DNA from: an uncultured Collinsella sp.
Lineage (GTDB): Bacteria; Actinomycetota; Coriobacteriia; Coriobacteriales; Coriobacteriaceae
Direction: 5' to 3'
Assembly (NCBI GenBank): GCA_902482035.1
Contig: CABSYW010000020.1
Coordinates: 1 to 47,983 of the forward strand
Length of the DNA: 47,983 nt
Each line of letters begins with the position of its first letter. The stretch's first letter is position 1. Made by a program: the position numbers and the translations under genes. Below are positions 31,307 through 40,214 of this stretch, piece after piece. The notes below the pieces were generated by a model that saw only the letters and a program-made list of their open reading frames with translations, was not told the DNA's origin and searched no databases.

Positions 31307-32188
31307 ATGGAGTTTGTTCTTGATAACGGCTCTGTCCGCATTGCGTTGAGCACGGCTGGCGGCTCGTTCACCTCAATTGTGGCCGACGGTCGCGAGTATC
31401 TGTGGCAGGGCGATCCGGCGGTATGGTCGGGCCAGGCGCCCATTTGTTTCCCGATCTGCGGTGGCCTTCGTGACGGTCACGCAACGACCATGGGTGGCCG
31501 CGAGGTAAAGCTCGCCCGCCACGGCTTTGCGCGCAAACAGGAGTGGAAGCTCGAGGAACAGAGCGACAACATGGTTGCGCTGAGCCTAAGCTCTACCGAC
31601 TATGCCGAGTTGCTCGAGCAGTACCCGTATCCGTTTAAGATCGTTGCTCGTTACACGATTGATTCGGAAAAGGTGGCCGTGTCGTACGAGGTGACCAATG
31701 AGGGCACCGAGGACATGCCGTTCTTTGTGGGCGGTCACCCCGGCTTTAAGTGTCCGCTCGACGAGGGCGAGTCCTATGACGACTACGAGCTCCGTTTTGA
31801 ACAGCGTGAGGCCACCGAGCTCTGTACTGCCGTTCCCTCGACGGGCCTGATTGATGTTGAGCATCGCAGCAAGAACCCCATGATCGGCCAGAACCTGCCG
31901 CTTACCCACGAACTCTTTGACTTCGCGGAGACCATCTTCGACGTGCTCGAGAGCCGCGTGGTTACGCTGACCAAGAAAACCGAGGACAAGGGCGTGCGCC
32001 TGACGTTCCCCGATATGCCGTACCTGATTGTGTGGAGCAAGCCAGAGGGCGACTTTGTGGCTGTTGAACCGTGGGGTGGTCTGTCCACCTGCTCCGACGA
32101 GGACGATATCCTGGAGCACAAGCGTGGCTGCCTGGTGGCCAAGCCGGGGGAGACTGTTACCCGCGGCTTTGAGATCGAGATCCTTTAA
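31307..32188 (+). CDS. lacX: LacX-like aldose 1-epimerase family protein
   Basis: The 293-residue protein belongs to the galactose mutarotase-like superfamily, LacX branch. It has ICFPICGGLRDG near residue 50, RHGFARKQEW, VGGHPGFKCP with the His of the fold, and a C-terminal VEPWGGLSTCSDEDD. LacX genes occur in lac operons of Gram-positive bacteria; the exact reaction is not firmly known, but anomer conversion of a sugar or sugar phosphate is likely. AGGAG lies 9 bases before ATG 31307; the GTG at 31289 would place the Shine-Dalgarno inside the gene. lacC follows after 56 bases. Confidence 0.88.
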   Translation: MEFVLDNGSVRIALSTAGGSFTSIVADGREYLWQGDPAVWSGQAPICFPICGGLRDGHATTMGGREVKLARHGFARKQEWKLEEQSDNMVALSLSSTDYAELLEQYPYPFKIVARYTIDSEKVAVSYEVTNEGTEDMPFFVGGHPGFKCPLDEGESYDDYELRFEQREATELCTAVPSTGLIDVEHRSKNPMIGQNLPLTHELFDFAETIFDVLESRVVTLTKKTEDKGVRLTFPDMPYLIVWSKPEGDFVAVEPWGGLSTCSDEDDILEHKRGCLVAKPGETVTRGFEIEIL

Positions 32189-32244
32189 CGAGCTATCGTA
32201 TGTTTGGGGCTGCGCGTGTCGTGCCCCGGAAACAGGAGTTCAAT

Positions 32245-33180
32245 ATGATTCTGACCGTTACCATGAACCCGTCGATTGATACGCGCTATCAGCTCGATAA
32301 GCTGATCATCGACGATGTTAACCGTGTGACGCCCGAAAAGACCGCTGGCGGCAAGGGCCTCAACGTGAGCCGTGTGCTGCTGCAGTTGGGCGACGATGTG
32401 CTCGCGACCGGTCTGCTCGGCGGTCACATGGGTGCCTATATGGCCGAGCTCATGGATGCCGATGGCGTCAAGAACGACTTTGTGCCCATCGCCGGTGAGA
32501 CGCGCATCTGCCTGAATATCCTGCACGAGGGCAACCAGACCGAGCTGCTGGAGAGCGGCCCGCAGATCGCCCCGGCCGAGCTCGAGGCCTTTACGGCCAA
32601 GTTCGCCGAGCTTGCAGCGAAGGCGGACGTTGTGACGCTTTCGGGCTCGCTGCCGCGTGGCGTCGATGCCGGCTACTATGCCGAGCTCGTCAAGATCGCC
32701 GAGGAGGCGGGCGCCAAGGTGCTGCTCGACACCTCGGGTGCATCGCTGGAGGCCGCGCTGGAGTCCGACGCTAAGCCTGAGCTCGTAAAGCCCAACCTGA
32801 CCGAGATTAACGGCCTGCTGGGTACGTCCTTTACGACTGATGATGTCGATGCCCTGCGCGAGGCGCTCGCCGCCGATGGCCGCTTTGCCGGTATTCCCTG
32901 GGTTGTCGTTTCGATGGGCGCTGCCGGTTCGGTGGGCTTCCATGAGGGTCGCGCATTCCGCGCCAAGACGCCCGCGATTGCGGCTGTGAACGCGACGGGT
33001 TCCGGCGACTCGACCATCGCCGGCTTTGCGCATGCCATTGCTGCTGGTGCCGACGACGTCACGGTGCTCAAGACCGCCAATACCTGCGGCAAGCTTAACG
33101 CCATGGATCCCAAGACCGGCCACCTGGTCATGGACCGCTGGGACGAGGTCTACAACAGCGTTGTCGTGACTGAACTGTAG
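32245..33180 (+). CDS. lacC: Tagatose-6-phosphate kinase (PfkB family)
   Basis: The 311-residue kinase phosphorylates tagatose-6-phosphate to tagatose-1,6-bisphosphate. It begins with the family start ILTVTMNPSIDTRYQL, has the substrate-binding TAGGKGLNVSRVL, the LSGSLPRG strand and the PfkB signature with catalytic Asp in NATGSGDSTIAGF. LacC and 1-phosphofructokinase are close relatives; operon context decides for LacC. AGGAG precedes ATG 32245. It is the last gene of the operon, and a structured element starts one base after its stop codon. Confidence 0.92.
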   Translation: MILTVTMNPSIDTRYQLDKLIIDDVNRVTPEKTAGGKGLNVSRVLLQLGDDVLATGLLGGHMGAYMAELMDADGVKNDFVPIAGETRICLNILHEGNQTELLESGPQIAPAELEAFTAKFAELAAKADVVTLSGSLPRGVDAGYYAELVKIAEEAGAKVLLDTSGASLEAALESDAKPELVKPNLTEINGLLGTSFTTDDVDALREALAADGRFAGIPWVVVSMGAAGSVGFHEGRAFRAKTPAIAAVNATGSGDSTIAGFAHAIAAGADDVTVLKTANTCGKLNAMDPKTGHLVMDRWDEVYNSVVVTEL

Positions 33181-33181
33181 G

Positions 33182-33320
33182 GTTACGCGGTTTTACCAAA
33201 CCGCGTAACGGCGCGACGCTGCAAACGCCCCTAAGCGGCAATCTGACGTTCAATCGTCGGGCATGACCAAAAGGTCAATGCCCTCCTCTTTCACGTCACC
33301 TTGCTCGCTTAGGGGCGTTT
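33182..33320 (+). ncRNA. Structured RNA element 3' of lacC (copy A)
   Basis: Directly after the lacC stop lie: hairpin 1 (33182-33209, GTTACGCGG with loop around TTTTACC), the linker GGCGCGACGCTGC, a 15-bp long-range stem (33223-33237 with 33306-33320), an inner stem TGACGT/ACGTCA (33244-33249 with 33293-33298), and hairpin 3 (33259-33283, GACC-AAAA-GGTC top). A diverged copy follows the DAHP synthase gene (46333-46472, minus). The stems differ in sequence but keep pairing, while loops and linkers are conserved. This pattern indicates a selected RNA structure. It may act in termination, 3'-end protection or regulation. Confidence 0.7.
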
Positions 33321-33361
33321 TCGCTGTCGTTGCCAAGACACCGGCGTTGCCTTGGTCGCAA

Positions 33362-33432
33362 GTAGTCATTGGGGACGCTCTTTAATGACTAGTCGTTTAA
33401 GAACGCCCCTTAAGAATGACCCCAATGACTAC
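33362..33432. repeat. GGGGAC palindrome with ACTAGT centre
   Basis: GTAGTCATTGGGG (33362-33374) pairs with CCCCAATGACTAC (33420-33432), and the centre has GACTAGTC. It is related to 46180-46241 but has about 14 extra bases in the right arm. Confidence 0.8.
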
Positions 33433-33436
33433 ACTC

Positions 33437-33475
33437 AAAAACGGCGCCCGTCGGCGATGTTGCCGACGGGCGCCG
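33437..33475 (-). terminator. Rho-independent terminator of galKT
   Basis: A 14-bp stem CGGCGCCCGTCGGC/GCCGACGGGCGCCG is followed on the minus strand by five T (33441-33437). It lies about 50 bases after the galT stop. Confidence 0.88.
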
Positions 33476-33527
33476 TTGTCGTGTGGGCGGTTATGTCGTG
33501 GCCGCTGATGAGGCTCGAACCTGTATG

Positions 33528-35156
33528 CTACAGTGAGTCGATAAAGCGCTGTTGGGCGGCGCGGCCGGCTTCGTCCCACTTAAAGACGCCGGCGTTGTCG
33601 AGCACGTGGCCAAACACCACGCCGACCTCCTCGTGCAGGATATCGATGGCGTTGTCGGCCGTAAGCTCGTCGGCGCGGCGAGCAAAGACGTCCTCGGCCC
33701 ACGCGGCATGGCTGCGGCAAAGGTCGTCGCCCTCGAGCGCGCCAGCAAGGTCGTAGCTGGCATCGGCCTTGGCCGCCAGCAAGTGCTCGCGGACAGCGCC
33801 GAGCTCGGGAACCAAGCGCGGCGGCAAAATGGCCAGGCCCATGACCTCGATCAGGCCGATGTTCTCCTTCTTGATGTGGTGGTACTCGGCATGCGGGTGG
33901 AATACGCCCAGCGGATGCTCGTCGGTCGTGATGTTGCAGCGAAGCGCCAGGTAGGCCTCGTAAATCTCGCCGCCGGCATTGCCGCGGGAGTCGACGCGGC
34001 GAATGACGGGCGTCACGGTGTTGTGGGCCACGCCGTCGGCCGTGTGTGCGATGACGCCAACCGACTCATCGGTCCACTCGCGCCAGGCAAGGATAATCTT
34101 CTCGGCGGCGTCGAGCAGCTGGGCGCGGTCGTGCGATCGTAGTCGCAGCACCGAAAGCGGCCACTGTAACACGGTACCGATGACCTGGTCAAAGCCCGGC
34201 ACGCTAAACTGCGAGACCTCGGCGGCGTGCATCATGGGGAACTCGTGCGCGCCGCCCTGGAAGTGGTCGTGCGACAGAATCGAGCCGCCCACGATGGGCA
34301 GGTCGGCGTTGGAGCCAATGAAGTAGTGCGGGAACAGGTCGACAAAGTCGAGCAGGCAGGTCAGCCCCTTGCGGTCGACGTGCATCGGACGATGCTCGGA
34401 GCTCATGGCAATGCAGTGCTCGTTAAAGTACGCGTACGGGCTGTATTGGAAGCCCCAGCGCTCGCCGTCGAGCTTAATGGGGATAACGCGCAGATTCTGG
34501 CGGGCGGGATGGGCGCCGCCGTCGGCTGCAGCGGAGCGTCCGGGATAGCCTTCGTTTTCGATGCAGAGCTGGCAGGCGGGATACTTCTCGCCCGTGTTTT
34601 TGGCGGCGCCGGCCGCGGCAATATCGCGCGGGTCCTTTTCGGGCTTTGACAGGTTGATGGTAATCTCGAGGTCGCCCCAGTTGGTGGGGGTGCTCCATTT
34701 GATGTTGCGCGCGATGGCGGCACGGCGCACGTAGCCGGCGTCGCAGCACAGGCCGTAGAACCAGTCGGTCGCGGCGCGGGGCTCGTTGACGCCCATGCGT
34801 CCGTTGAACTCCTCGTTTATAACCGAAGGCCTTGGCATGAGCGCGCCCATGATGCGCATGGCGATGCGGTCGCGGCCCGATGCCGTGTCCTCGGCGGCGC
34901 CGTTGGCAACGGCAGCCTCGGAAAGCGCGGCAAGCGTGCCTTCAAGGTCAAAGTCGGGCAGGGTATCGGGGTGCAAGAGCGAGAGTTTCTCAACCTGGAG
35001 CGCCCAGGCCATATCGAGCGCGGGCCCCGTAGCGCCGATGCACTCCAAAATGGTGTTGTATGCCCAGATGCGGTCGTCCTGGCCGATCATCGATCGGTGG
35101 ATGGCGTACTCGATCAGGTTCTGCGCGGCCTCGCGCACGTCAGTCATTACAGCCAT
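33528..35156 (-). CDS. galT: UDP-glucose-hexose-1-phosphate uridylyltransferase, class II
   Basis: The 542-residue enzyme exchanges UMP between UDP-glucose and galactose-1-phosphate in the Leloir pathway. It is the firmicute-type GalT: NEEFNGRMGVNEPRAATDWF, TINLSKPEKDPRDIAAA, and the active-site GGSILSHDHFQGG with the HxHxQ-type motif are visible. It is somewhat longer than typical members (about 490-510). Its start region overlaps galK: the ATG at 35156 lies inside galK, and a second ATG (35147) overlaps the galK stop as TAATG. Both genes are therefore translationally coupled. galE is not in the window. Confidence 0.95.
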   Translation of the reverse strand: MAVMTDVREAAQNLIEYAIHRSMIGQDDRIWAYNTILECIGATGPALDMAWALQVEKLSLLHPDTLPDFDLEGTLAALSEAAVANGAAEDTASGRDRIAMRIMGALMPRPSVINEEFNGRMGVNEPRAATDWFYGLCCDAGYVRRAAIARNIKWSTPTNWGDLEITINLSKPEKDPRDIAAAGAAKNTGEKYPACQLCIENEGYPGRSAAADGGAHPARQNLRVIPIKLDGERWGFQYSPYAYFNEHCIAMSSEHRPMHVDRKGLTCLLDFVDLFPHYFIGSNADLPIVGGSILSHDHFQGGAHEFPMMHAAEVSQFSVPGFDQVIGTVLQWPLSVLRLRSHDRAQLLDAAEKIILAWREWTDESVGVIAHTADGVAHNTVTPVIRRVDSRGNAGGEIYEAYLALRCNITTDEHPLGVFHPHAEYHHIKKENIGLIEVMGLAILPPRLVPELGAVREHLLAAKADASYDLAGALEGDDLCRSHAAWAEDVFARRADELTADNAIDILHEEVGVVFGHVLDNAGVFKWDEAGRAAQQRFIDSL

Positions 35157-36352
35157 GCCGCGTAAGCCCCCTTGTCAGAGATGGCGTAGTGACGGGCAGA
35201 GCCCTCGCCCAGCCAGCCGTTCATCTTGGCAATGAAGGTGTTGACCAGGTCGAGCGGCACGAAGGCCTGGATGGTGCCACCAAAGCCGCCACCGTGGATA
35301 CGGACGGCGCCGCGGCCGTCGAGCACGTGCTCGGCCAGCGCCAGGGCATACATGGAAGGCTGCTCGGAACCCAGCTTGGCAACAACATTCTGCAGGTACA
35401 TGGCAGAGCTGGCGCCGGACTCGCGCGTCAGGACCAGGAACTGGTCGATGTCGCCGGCGTTCAGAGCTGCCCAGCGCTTGTCGACCAGGCCGTTCTCGTA
35501 CCAGTAGTGAACGGCGCGCAGGCAGGCACGGTCGCCCAGCTTGGCGCGCAGCTCGGGGAGCTTGGCGTCAAAGTCGGCAACGTTTACCTCGCACAGGCGT
35601 GCCTTGCCAAACTCGGCGGCAACGTCCTGCATCTCGCGCGGAACGGCGGCGTAGTCGTCGGTAGCTGCCACATGGTCGGCGCCAACCTTAACGAGCACGA
35701 GCGCATAACCGTGATCCTCAAAGTTGAGCTCGAGCTTCTGGGTCTTAGGCTGAGCCTGGTCCTCAAAGTCCATGTAGGCGAGGCCACCCAGGCACACGGC
35801 GGCCTGGTCCATCAGACCGCAGGGCTTGCCGTAGTAGTTGTTCTCGGTGCGCTGGCTCATCTGCGCGAGCGCGACGGGCTCGATGACGGGCGCGCCCCAG
35901 AGCGTCTCCATGGCGCGGCCGTACGCGGCCTCGACGGCAGCGGAGCTGGAAAGGCCACCGCCCGAGGGGACGGAGCAGGTGAAGGCGAAATCGAAGCCGT
36001 GGGGCTCAACGCCAAGGGCTGCAATCTCGTGGGCCATACCGCGCACGAGGCTTGCGGACGTGCCCTTCTCGGACTCCTGAACGCCTAGCGTGTCGAGCGC
36101 GATTTCAAAGGTGGGATAGCCCTCGTCGGCTACGCGAACCTTGTTGGAATCGGTTGCCACGGCGATGCCGTCGACAGCGACATCGAGCGAGCCGGCGATA
36201 ACGTGGCCACCCTCGTGGTCGGTGTGGTTGCCGCTGATCTCGGAACGGCCGGGCGCGTGCACGTAGAGCACCTGGCGGTCGCCGATGGGGCCAAACTCCT
36301 CCTCAAACAGCTTGGTGAGCGTGGCGAATGTCTTTTCGTCGGGGGTGGTCAT
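35147..36352 (-). CDS. galK: Galactokinase
   Basis: The 401-residue GHMP kinase phosphorylates galactose at C1. Visible marks are PGRSEISGNHTDHEGGHV (galactokinase signature), SVPSGGGLSSSAAVE (ATP-binding GHMP loop), CGLMDQAAV with the catalytic Asp, and VRIHGGGFGGTIQAF near the C terminus. AAAGGACTCCT precedes ATG 36352; the start 24 bases upstream lacks support. It is the first gene of galK-galT, behind a promoter with LacI sites, and is divergent from lacI 4. Confidence 0.95.
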   Translation of the reverse strand: MTTPDEKTFATLTKLFEEEFGPIGDRQVLYVHAPGRSEISGNHTDHEGGHVIAGSLDVAVDGIAVATDSNKVRVADEGYPTFEIALDTLGVQESEKGTSASLVRGMAHEIAALGVEPHGFDFAFTCSVPSGGGLSSSAAVEAAYGRAMETLWGAPVIEPVALAQMSQRTENNYYGKPCGLMDQAAVCLGGLAYMDFEDQAQPKTQKLELNFEDHGYALVLVKVGADHVAATDDYAAVPREMQDVAAEFGKARLCEVNVADFDAKLPELRAKLGDRACLRAVHYWYENGLVDKRWAALNAGDIDQFLVLTRESGASSAMYLQNVVAKLGSEQPSMYALALAEHVLDGRGAVRIHGGGFGGTIQAFVPLDLVNTFIAKMNGWLGEGSARHYAISDKGAYAAWL

Positions 36353-36393
36353 AGGAGTCCTTTCCTTGGCGCGCACGGGGAGTTTTGCGTCGT

Positions 36394-36475
36394 TATGAGT
36401 ACGTTAACAACTTGAAGCGACATGAACCAAGTGTTCACGATGCCGCACGGTACGGGCTATGTTAACGTACTCATA
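36394..36475. promoter_or_regulatory. Two LacI operators upstream of galK
   Basis: TATGAGTACGTTAACAAC (36394-36411) and, inverted, TATGTTAACGTACTCATA (36458-36475). Half-sites are ATGAGTAC and ATGTTAAC; the centres are 64 bp apart, allowing a repression loop. Confidence 0.75.
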
Positions 36476-36523
36476 ACACATCGCTTGTCACTTTTTGAGA
36501 ATCTGGTAATCGGTAGAAATACA

Positions 36524-36535
36524 GCCGTGAACGGT
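36524..36535 (+). promoter_or_regulatory. CCGTnnACGG shared motif between galK and lacI 4
   Basis: GCCGTGAACGGT has perfect CCGT/ACGG arms like those at 28005 (minus) and 29905. Confidence 0.45.
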
Positions 36536-36581
36536 ACTGCCGTATGGACTTATAAAGCAGAAGAGGTGCAGATAGAAAAAG

Positions 36582-36598
36582 TAGAGTACGTTAACATG
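36582..36598. promoter_or_regulatory. LacI operator in the lacI 4 leader
   Basis: TAGAGTACGTTAACATG matches the two galK sites and lies 92 bp before the lacI 4 start, so the regulator probably also controls itself. Confidence 0.65.
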
Positions 36599-36689
36599 CG
36601 TCCGACGATAGCGGGTCTCGGCGCGGGGTGTATTTCTGCCCGGGCCGGCATTCATGCTATTCAGATCTCGCAAGGGTGAAGGTGATCCT

Positions 36690-37721
36690 GTGGCAAGGCG
36701 CCCGTCCAACGATACAGGTACGCGTCCGGTCTCCATGGCCGACGTCGCCCGCGCTGCCGGCGTTTCGCAGCAGACGGTTTCGCGCGTCGCCAACGGCTTG
36801 CCCAACGTTAACGAGCAGACGCGCCAGCGCGTGCAGGCCGCGATGCAAGAGCTCGGCTTTCGTCCGAGTTATGCCGGTCGCTCGCTGCGCGATGGCCGTT
36901 ACCATTCGGTCGGCCTGTGCATCAACGATGTCACCAAGTTTGGCAACCTCTCAATGATCGACGGCATCGCCAGCGCTGCTCGCGAGCATAATTGCGCCAT
37001 CACGCTGGTCGAGATGTCCAAGACCGAGGAATTCTCGCTTGCCGAGGCCACGCGTCGTATGGGCGCATTACCGGTGGACGGCATCATTATCGGCATGAGT
37101 CGCATGGCGCCCGATTTTGAGACGTTTGATCCACTGCCGGGCATTGGCACGGTCATCGTTACCATGTACGCGCATCCGCGCGTGACCACGGTCGATTCCG
37201 ACCATTACGGCTGCTCGTTATTGCTTATGGATCACCTGTTTGAGCTGGGGCACGAGCAGATTCGCTATATTGGCGGCCCGTCCTTTTCGGTCGACGAGCA
37301 ATTTCGTCGCGCCGGTTGGCAAGATGCACTCGAGCGTAAACACATCGAGCCGGTAGAGCCGCTCGAGGGTGACTGGTCTGCCAACAGCGGTTACGAAGCC
37401 GGCAGGTATCTGGCCGAGCACGACCGCACCATGACGGCGATCTATGCGGCAAACGACCAGATGGCCAACGGCGCGATCGCCGCGCTGCGCGATAGCGGTC
37501 TGCGCGTGCCCGAGGACGTGAGCGTGGTGGGCGTCGACGATTCACTCGATGATTTTGTGGCACACAACGAGCTCACGACCGTGCGATTCGATCTACATCA
37601 GCGCGGACGCGAGGTATTCGAGCATGCGGTTCCCGAGGCGGGTACGGCGGGCAAAACCGTTGCCATTCGTATTCCCGGCCAGCTCATTATTCGACATAGC
37701 ACAGCAGCGCCGCGCATATAG
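36690..37721 (+). CDS. LacI-family regulator of galKT (GalR-like)
   Basis: The 343-residue protein has a LacI HTH (SMADVARAAGVSQQTVSRVAN), hinge YAGRSLRDGR and the sugar-binding marks GDWSANSGY, IYAANDQMANG and VPEDVSVVGVDDS. Sites ATGAGTAC/ATGTTAAC occur upstream of galK and of this gene. GTG 36690 has AAGGTG 5 bases upstream; the longer frame from 36654 adds residues without family match. It is the fourth LacI paralogue of the window and presumably senses galactose or a derivative. Confidence 0.9.
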   Translation: MARRPSNDTGTRPVSMADVARAAGVSQQTVSRVANGLPNVNEQTRQRVQAAMQELGFRPSYAGRSLRDGRYHSVGLCINDVTKFGNLSMIDGIASAAREHNCAITLVEMSKTEEFSLAEATRRMGALPVDGIIIGMSRMAPDFETFDPLPGIGTVIVTMYAHPRVTTVDSDHYGCSLLLMDHLFELGHEQIRYIGGPSFSVDEQFRRAGWQDALERKHIEPVEPLEGDWSANSGYEAGRYLAEHDRTMTAIYAANDQMANGAIAALRDSGLRVPEDVSVVGVDDSLDDFVAHNELTTVRFDLHQRGREVFEHAVPEAGTAGKTVAIRIPGQLIIRHSTAAPRI

Positions 37722-37849
37722 TTTTTGTAGGTCAACAGCGGTATATTCCGTCTCAATAACAATCGATAAGGATGCTGGCAGATAGCCGTGGCTATGAAGA
37801 CGAGTGCTATGATAGACGGGTTTTTTGTCTATCTAGGAGGCTTTGCCTG

Positions 37850-39010
37850 ATGGAGATCACCAAGGATATCCGCTACGTTGGCGTCGACGATCACGACATT
37901 GACCTGTTCGAGGGCCAGTACGATGTGTCCGAGAACGGTATGGCATACAACAGCTACGTTATCTTGGGCGACAAGATCGCCGTCGCCGATTCGGTCGACG
38001 GTGGTTTTGTCGACGAGTGGCTCGGCAACCTCGAGGCCGTGCTTGATGGCCGTACGCCCGACTACCTGGTTGTGCATCATATGGAGCCCGATCACTCTGC
38101 TGGCATCGCCGCCTTTATGGAGCGCTATCCCCAGGCACAGATCGTGGCCAGCATGGGCGCCTTCCGCATGATGGTCAACTACTTTGGCACCGACTTCCCC
38201 GAGCGCAAGATGGTCGTCAAAGAGGGCGACGTGCTCGATCTGGGCGGTCACAGCCTAACGTTTGTCGGCGCCCCCAACGTGCACTGGCCCGAGGTACTGT
38301 TCTCTTACGAGGCCACCGACAAGGTGCTCTTTAGTGCCGACGGCTTTGGCAAGTTCGGTGCTAACGACATCGAGGACCCGGAAGGTTGGGCTTGCGAAGC
38401 GCGCCGCTACTACTTTGGCATCGTCGGTAAGTTCGGCAAGTTCGTGCAGGCCGTGCTCAAGAAGGCCGCCGACCTGGACATTCAGATCATCTGTCCGCTC
38501 CACGGCCCCGTACTGACCGAGAACCTGGGCTATTACCTCGACACCTATAACACCTGGTCGAGCTATCAGCCCGAGGACGAGGGCATCACGATTGCCTATG
38601 CGAGCGTGTATGGCCATCTGAAGGCTGCCGTTGAGGAGCTCGCATCTGCTCTCGAGGCCCGCGGCCAGAAGGTCTCCGTCTTTGACCTGGCTCGCGATGA
38701 TATGGCCGAGGCCGTTGAGGATGCGTTCCGCTATGACCGTCTGGTGCTCGCCTCCATCACCTATCAGGGCGAGATCTTCCCGTTCATGAGCACCTTTATC
38801 CACACGCTTGCCGAGCACGCCTATCAGAACCGTACGGTGGCGCTCGTTGAGGCCGGCTCCTGGGCGCCCACCGCTGCCAAGGTTATGACCAAGGAGCTCG
38901 AGGGCATGAAGGACATCACCCTGGCGCAGAACAAGGTGACCGTGCTGGGTTCGCTCAACGACGCCTCGCGCGCTCAGATCGAGGTTCTCGCCGACGAGCT
39001 TTCCAAGTAG
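37850..39010 (+). CDS. FprA-type flavodiiron protein
   Basis: The 386-residue cytoplasmic protein reduces oxygen or nitric oxide and so protects anaerobes. The N-terminal beta-lactamase-like domain has all diiron ligands: HHMEPDH with His77, Glu79, Asp81 and His82, then the His of NVHWPE, the Asp of LFSADGFG and the His of CPLHGPV. The C-terminal flavodoxin domain starts near 255 with YASVYGHLKAA and includes the FMN loop ITYQGEIFPFM. TAGGAGG lies 9 bases before ATG 37850. It is a single gene, closed by a terminator shared with the convergent DeoR gene. No rubredoxin gene is adjacent. Confidence 0.93.
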   Translation: MEITKDIRYVGVDDHDIDLFEGQYDVSENGMAYNSYVILGDKIAVADSVDGGFVDEWLGNLEAVLDGRTPDYLVVHHMEPDHSAGIAAFMERYPQAQIVASMGAFRMMVNYFGTDFPERKMVVKEGDVLDLGGHSLTFVGAPNVHWPEVLFSYEATDKVLFSADGFGKFGANDIEDPEGWACEARRYYFGIVGKFGKFVQAVLKKAADLDIQIICPLHGPVLTENLGYYLDTYNTWSSYQPEDEGITIAYASVYGHLKAAVEELASALEARGQKVSVFDLARDDMAEAVEDAFRYDRLVLASITYQGEIFPFMSTFIHTLAEHAYQNRTVALVEAGSWAPTAAKVMTKELEGMKDITLAQNKVTVLGSLNDASRAQIEVLADELSK

Positions 39011-39032
39011 CGATATTTCGCTTTTAACGAGC

Positions 39033-39071
39033 AAACCACCACAAAGGGGACAGGCACCTTTGTGGTGGTTT
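39033..39071. terminator. Bidirectional terminator built from a GGGGAC palindrome
   Basis: AAACCACCACAAAGG pairs with CCTTTGTGGTGGTTT (15 bp), loop GGACAGGCA, followed by more T. It stops both the flavodiiron gene and the convergent DeoR gene. Confidence 0.85.
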
Positions 39072-39075
39072 TTGT

Positions 39076-39879
39076 TTAAGCGCCGGCGATGACGAGATTT
39101 GGGCGGGCGTCGTCGGCGGTCTCGGCGATTGAGGTAGCGACGGCGCCATCGGGATCACGGTCCATCACGATGGTGTCGACATCGGTCAGCCTGGCAAAGC
39201 GGTACATGCCGCGTCCGTTAACCTTGCTGGCGTCCATAAGGGCGACGCTTTGACGGGCGGCACCGACCATAGCCGCTTTGGTCTCGGCCATCTGCGGAAA
39301 GTCGGTCGTAAAGCCGCAGCCGGGAACAAAAGCGCCAGGGCACATGACGGCAAGATCGGCGTGAACCGTTTGAAGCGCCTGCATAGTGAGCGGTCCGTAC
39401 AGATAACGATGGCCTTTACGCAGCGCTCCGCCCAGCATGACGACATCGACCGAGGGCATACTCTCGTCAATATAATCGGCAATGGTAATGTCGGCCGTGA
39501 TGACGGTGATACCGTCGCGCTGATCGAGGAGCCGGACGAACTCGAGCGCCGTGGTGCCCGAGTCGACGAGCAGTGTGTCGCCGTCGTTGACGAGCTCGAT
39601 GGCGCTTTGCGCGATGGCCTGCTTGGCGGCGACATTAACATTGATGCGACGATCCTGCGTGGAGACGGTTAGGCGTTTGTGGAGCGACACAGCGCCGCCA
39701 TGTGTGCGGCGCAGCTTGCCTGCTTCGGCGAGCGCGTCCAGGTCGGCGCGAGCGGTGACAGAGGACACGCCAAAGGTCTGGGCGATTTCTGCTACCTGCA
39801 CCGAGGCATTATGCTCAAGCATCTCCATGATGGCGGCACGACGCTCATCGGCGAAGGCTCGGGTTGTTGCATGGGCCAT
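39076..39879 (-). CDS. DeoR-family transcriptional regulator
   Basis: The 267-residue protein has a DeoR-type winged HTH at about 8-62 (VQVAEIAQTFGVSSVTARADL, seen in parts, ending RRTHGGA) and the sugar-phosphate-binding marks VDSGTTALEFV, MLGGALRKG and ALMDASKVNGRG. ATG 39879 is preceded by GGATGGAGCAGCT; the upstream ATG at 39927 has no support. It is divergent from the class II aldolase gene, which it may regulate, perhaps with a bisphosphate or phosphosugar as inducer. Inverted repeats at 39937 and 39977 in the shared 335-base gap are candidate operators. Confidence 0.88.
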   Translation of the reverse strand: MAHATTRAFADERRAAIMEMLEHNASVQVAEIAQTFGVSSVTARADLDALAEAGKLRRTHGGAVSLHKRLTVSTQDRRINVNVAAKQAIAQSAIELVNDGDTLLVDSGTTALEFVRLLDQRDGITVITADITIADYIDESMPSVDVVMLGGALRKGHRYLYGPLTMQALQTVHADLAVMCPGAFVPGCGFTTDFPQMAETKAAMVGAARQSVALMDASKVNGRGMYRFARLTDVDTIVMDRDPDGAVATSIAETADDARPNLVIAGA

Positions 39880-39936
39880 AGCTGCTCCATCCTCAACTGA
39901 ATTTTGCAGGAATTGTGTTGAGTCCATTTTCGTTCA

Positions 39937-39993
39937 TTTTCTTTTTGAGTAAGAAAACGCCTTTCGATTACTTATCCTTTCTATAAAAGAAAG
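39937..39993. promoter_or_regulatory. Inverted repeats between deoR 2 and the aldolase gene
   Basis: TTTTCTT/AAGAAAA (39937-39957) and CTTTC/GAAAG (39977-39993) lie in the AT-rich 335-base divergent gap. No gene is seen in the gap. Confidence 0.35.
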
Positions 39994-40214
39994 ACGCTGA
40001 ACGCCCAAAATTCAATATCGAACATGTCCACTCTGCTCAAATTCCTTCCGTTTACTTTTCAAAAACGACGGTATTGACCTGCATGGGCTCAATATCTCGC
40101 ACGTGCAAAGCCGCTGAATTTCATACAATGAGCGCAGTAAAACGCAAGGTAAAACGCCTTGTGAACAACTACGCCCGATGTCCAGATGCGGGCGAGGGAG
40201 AGGAGCAAACGCTC

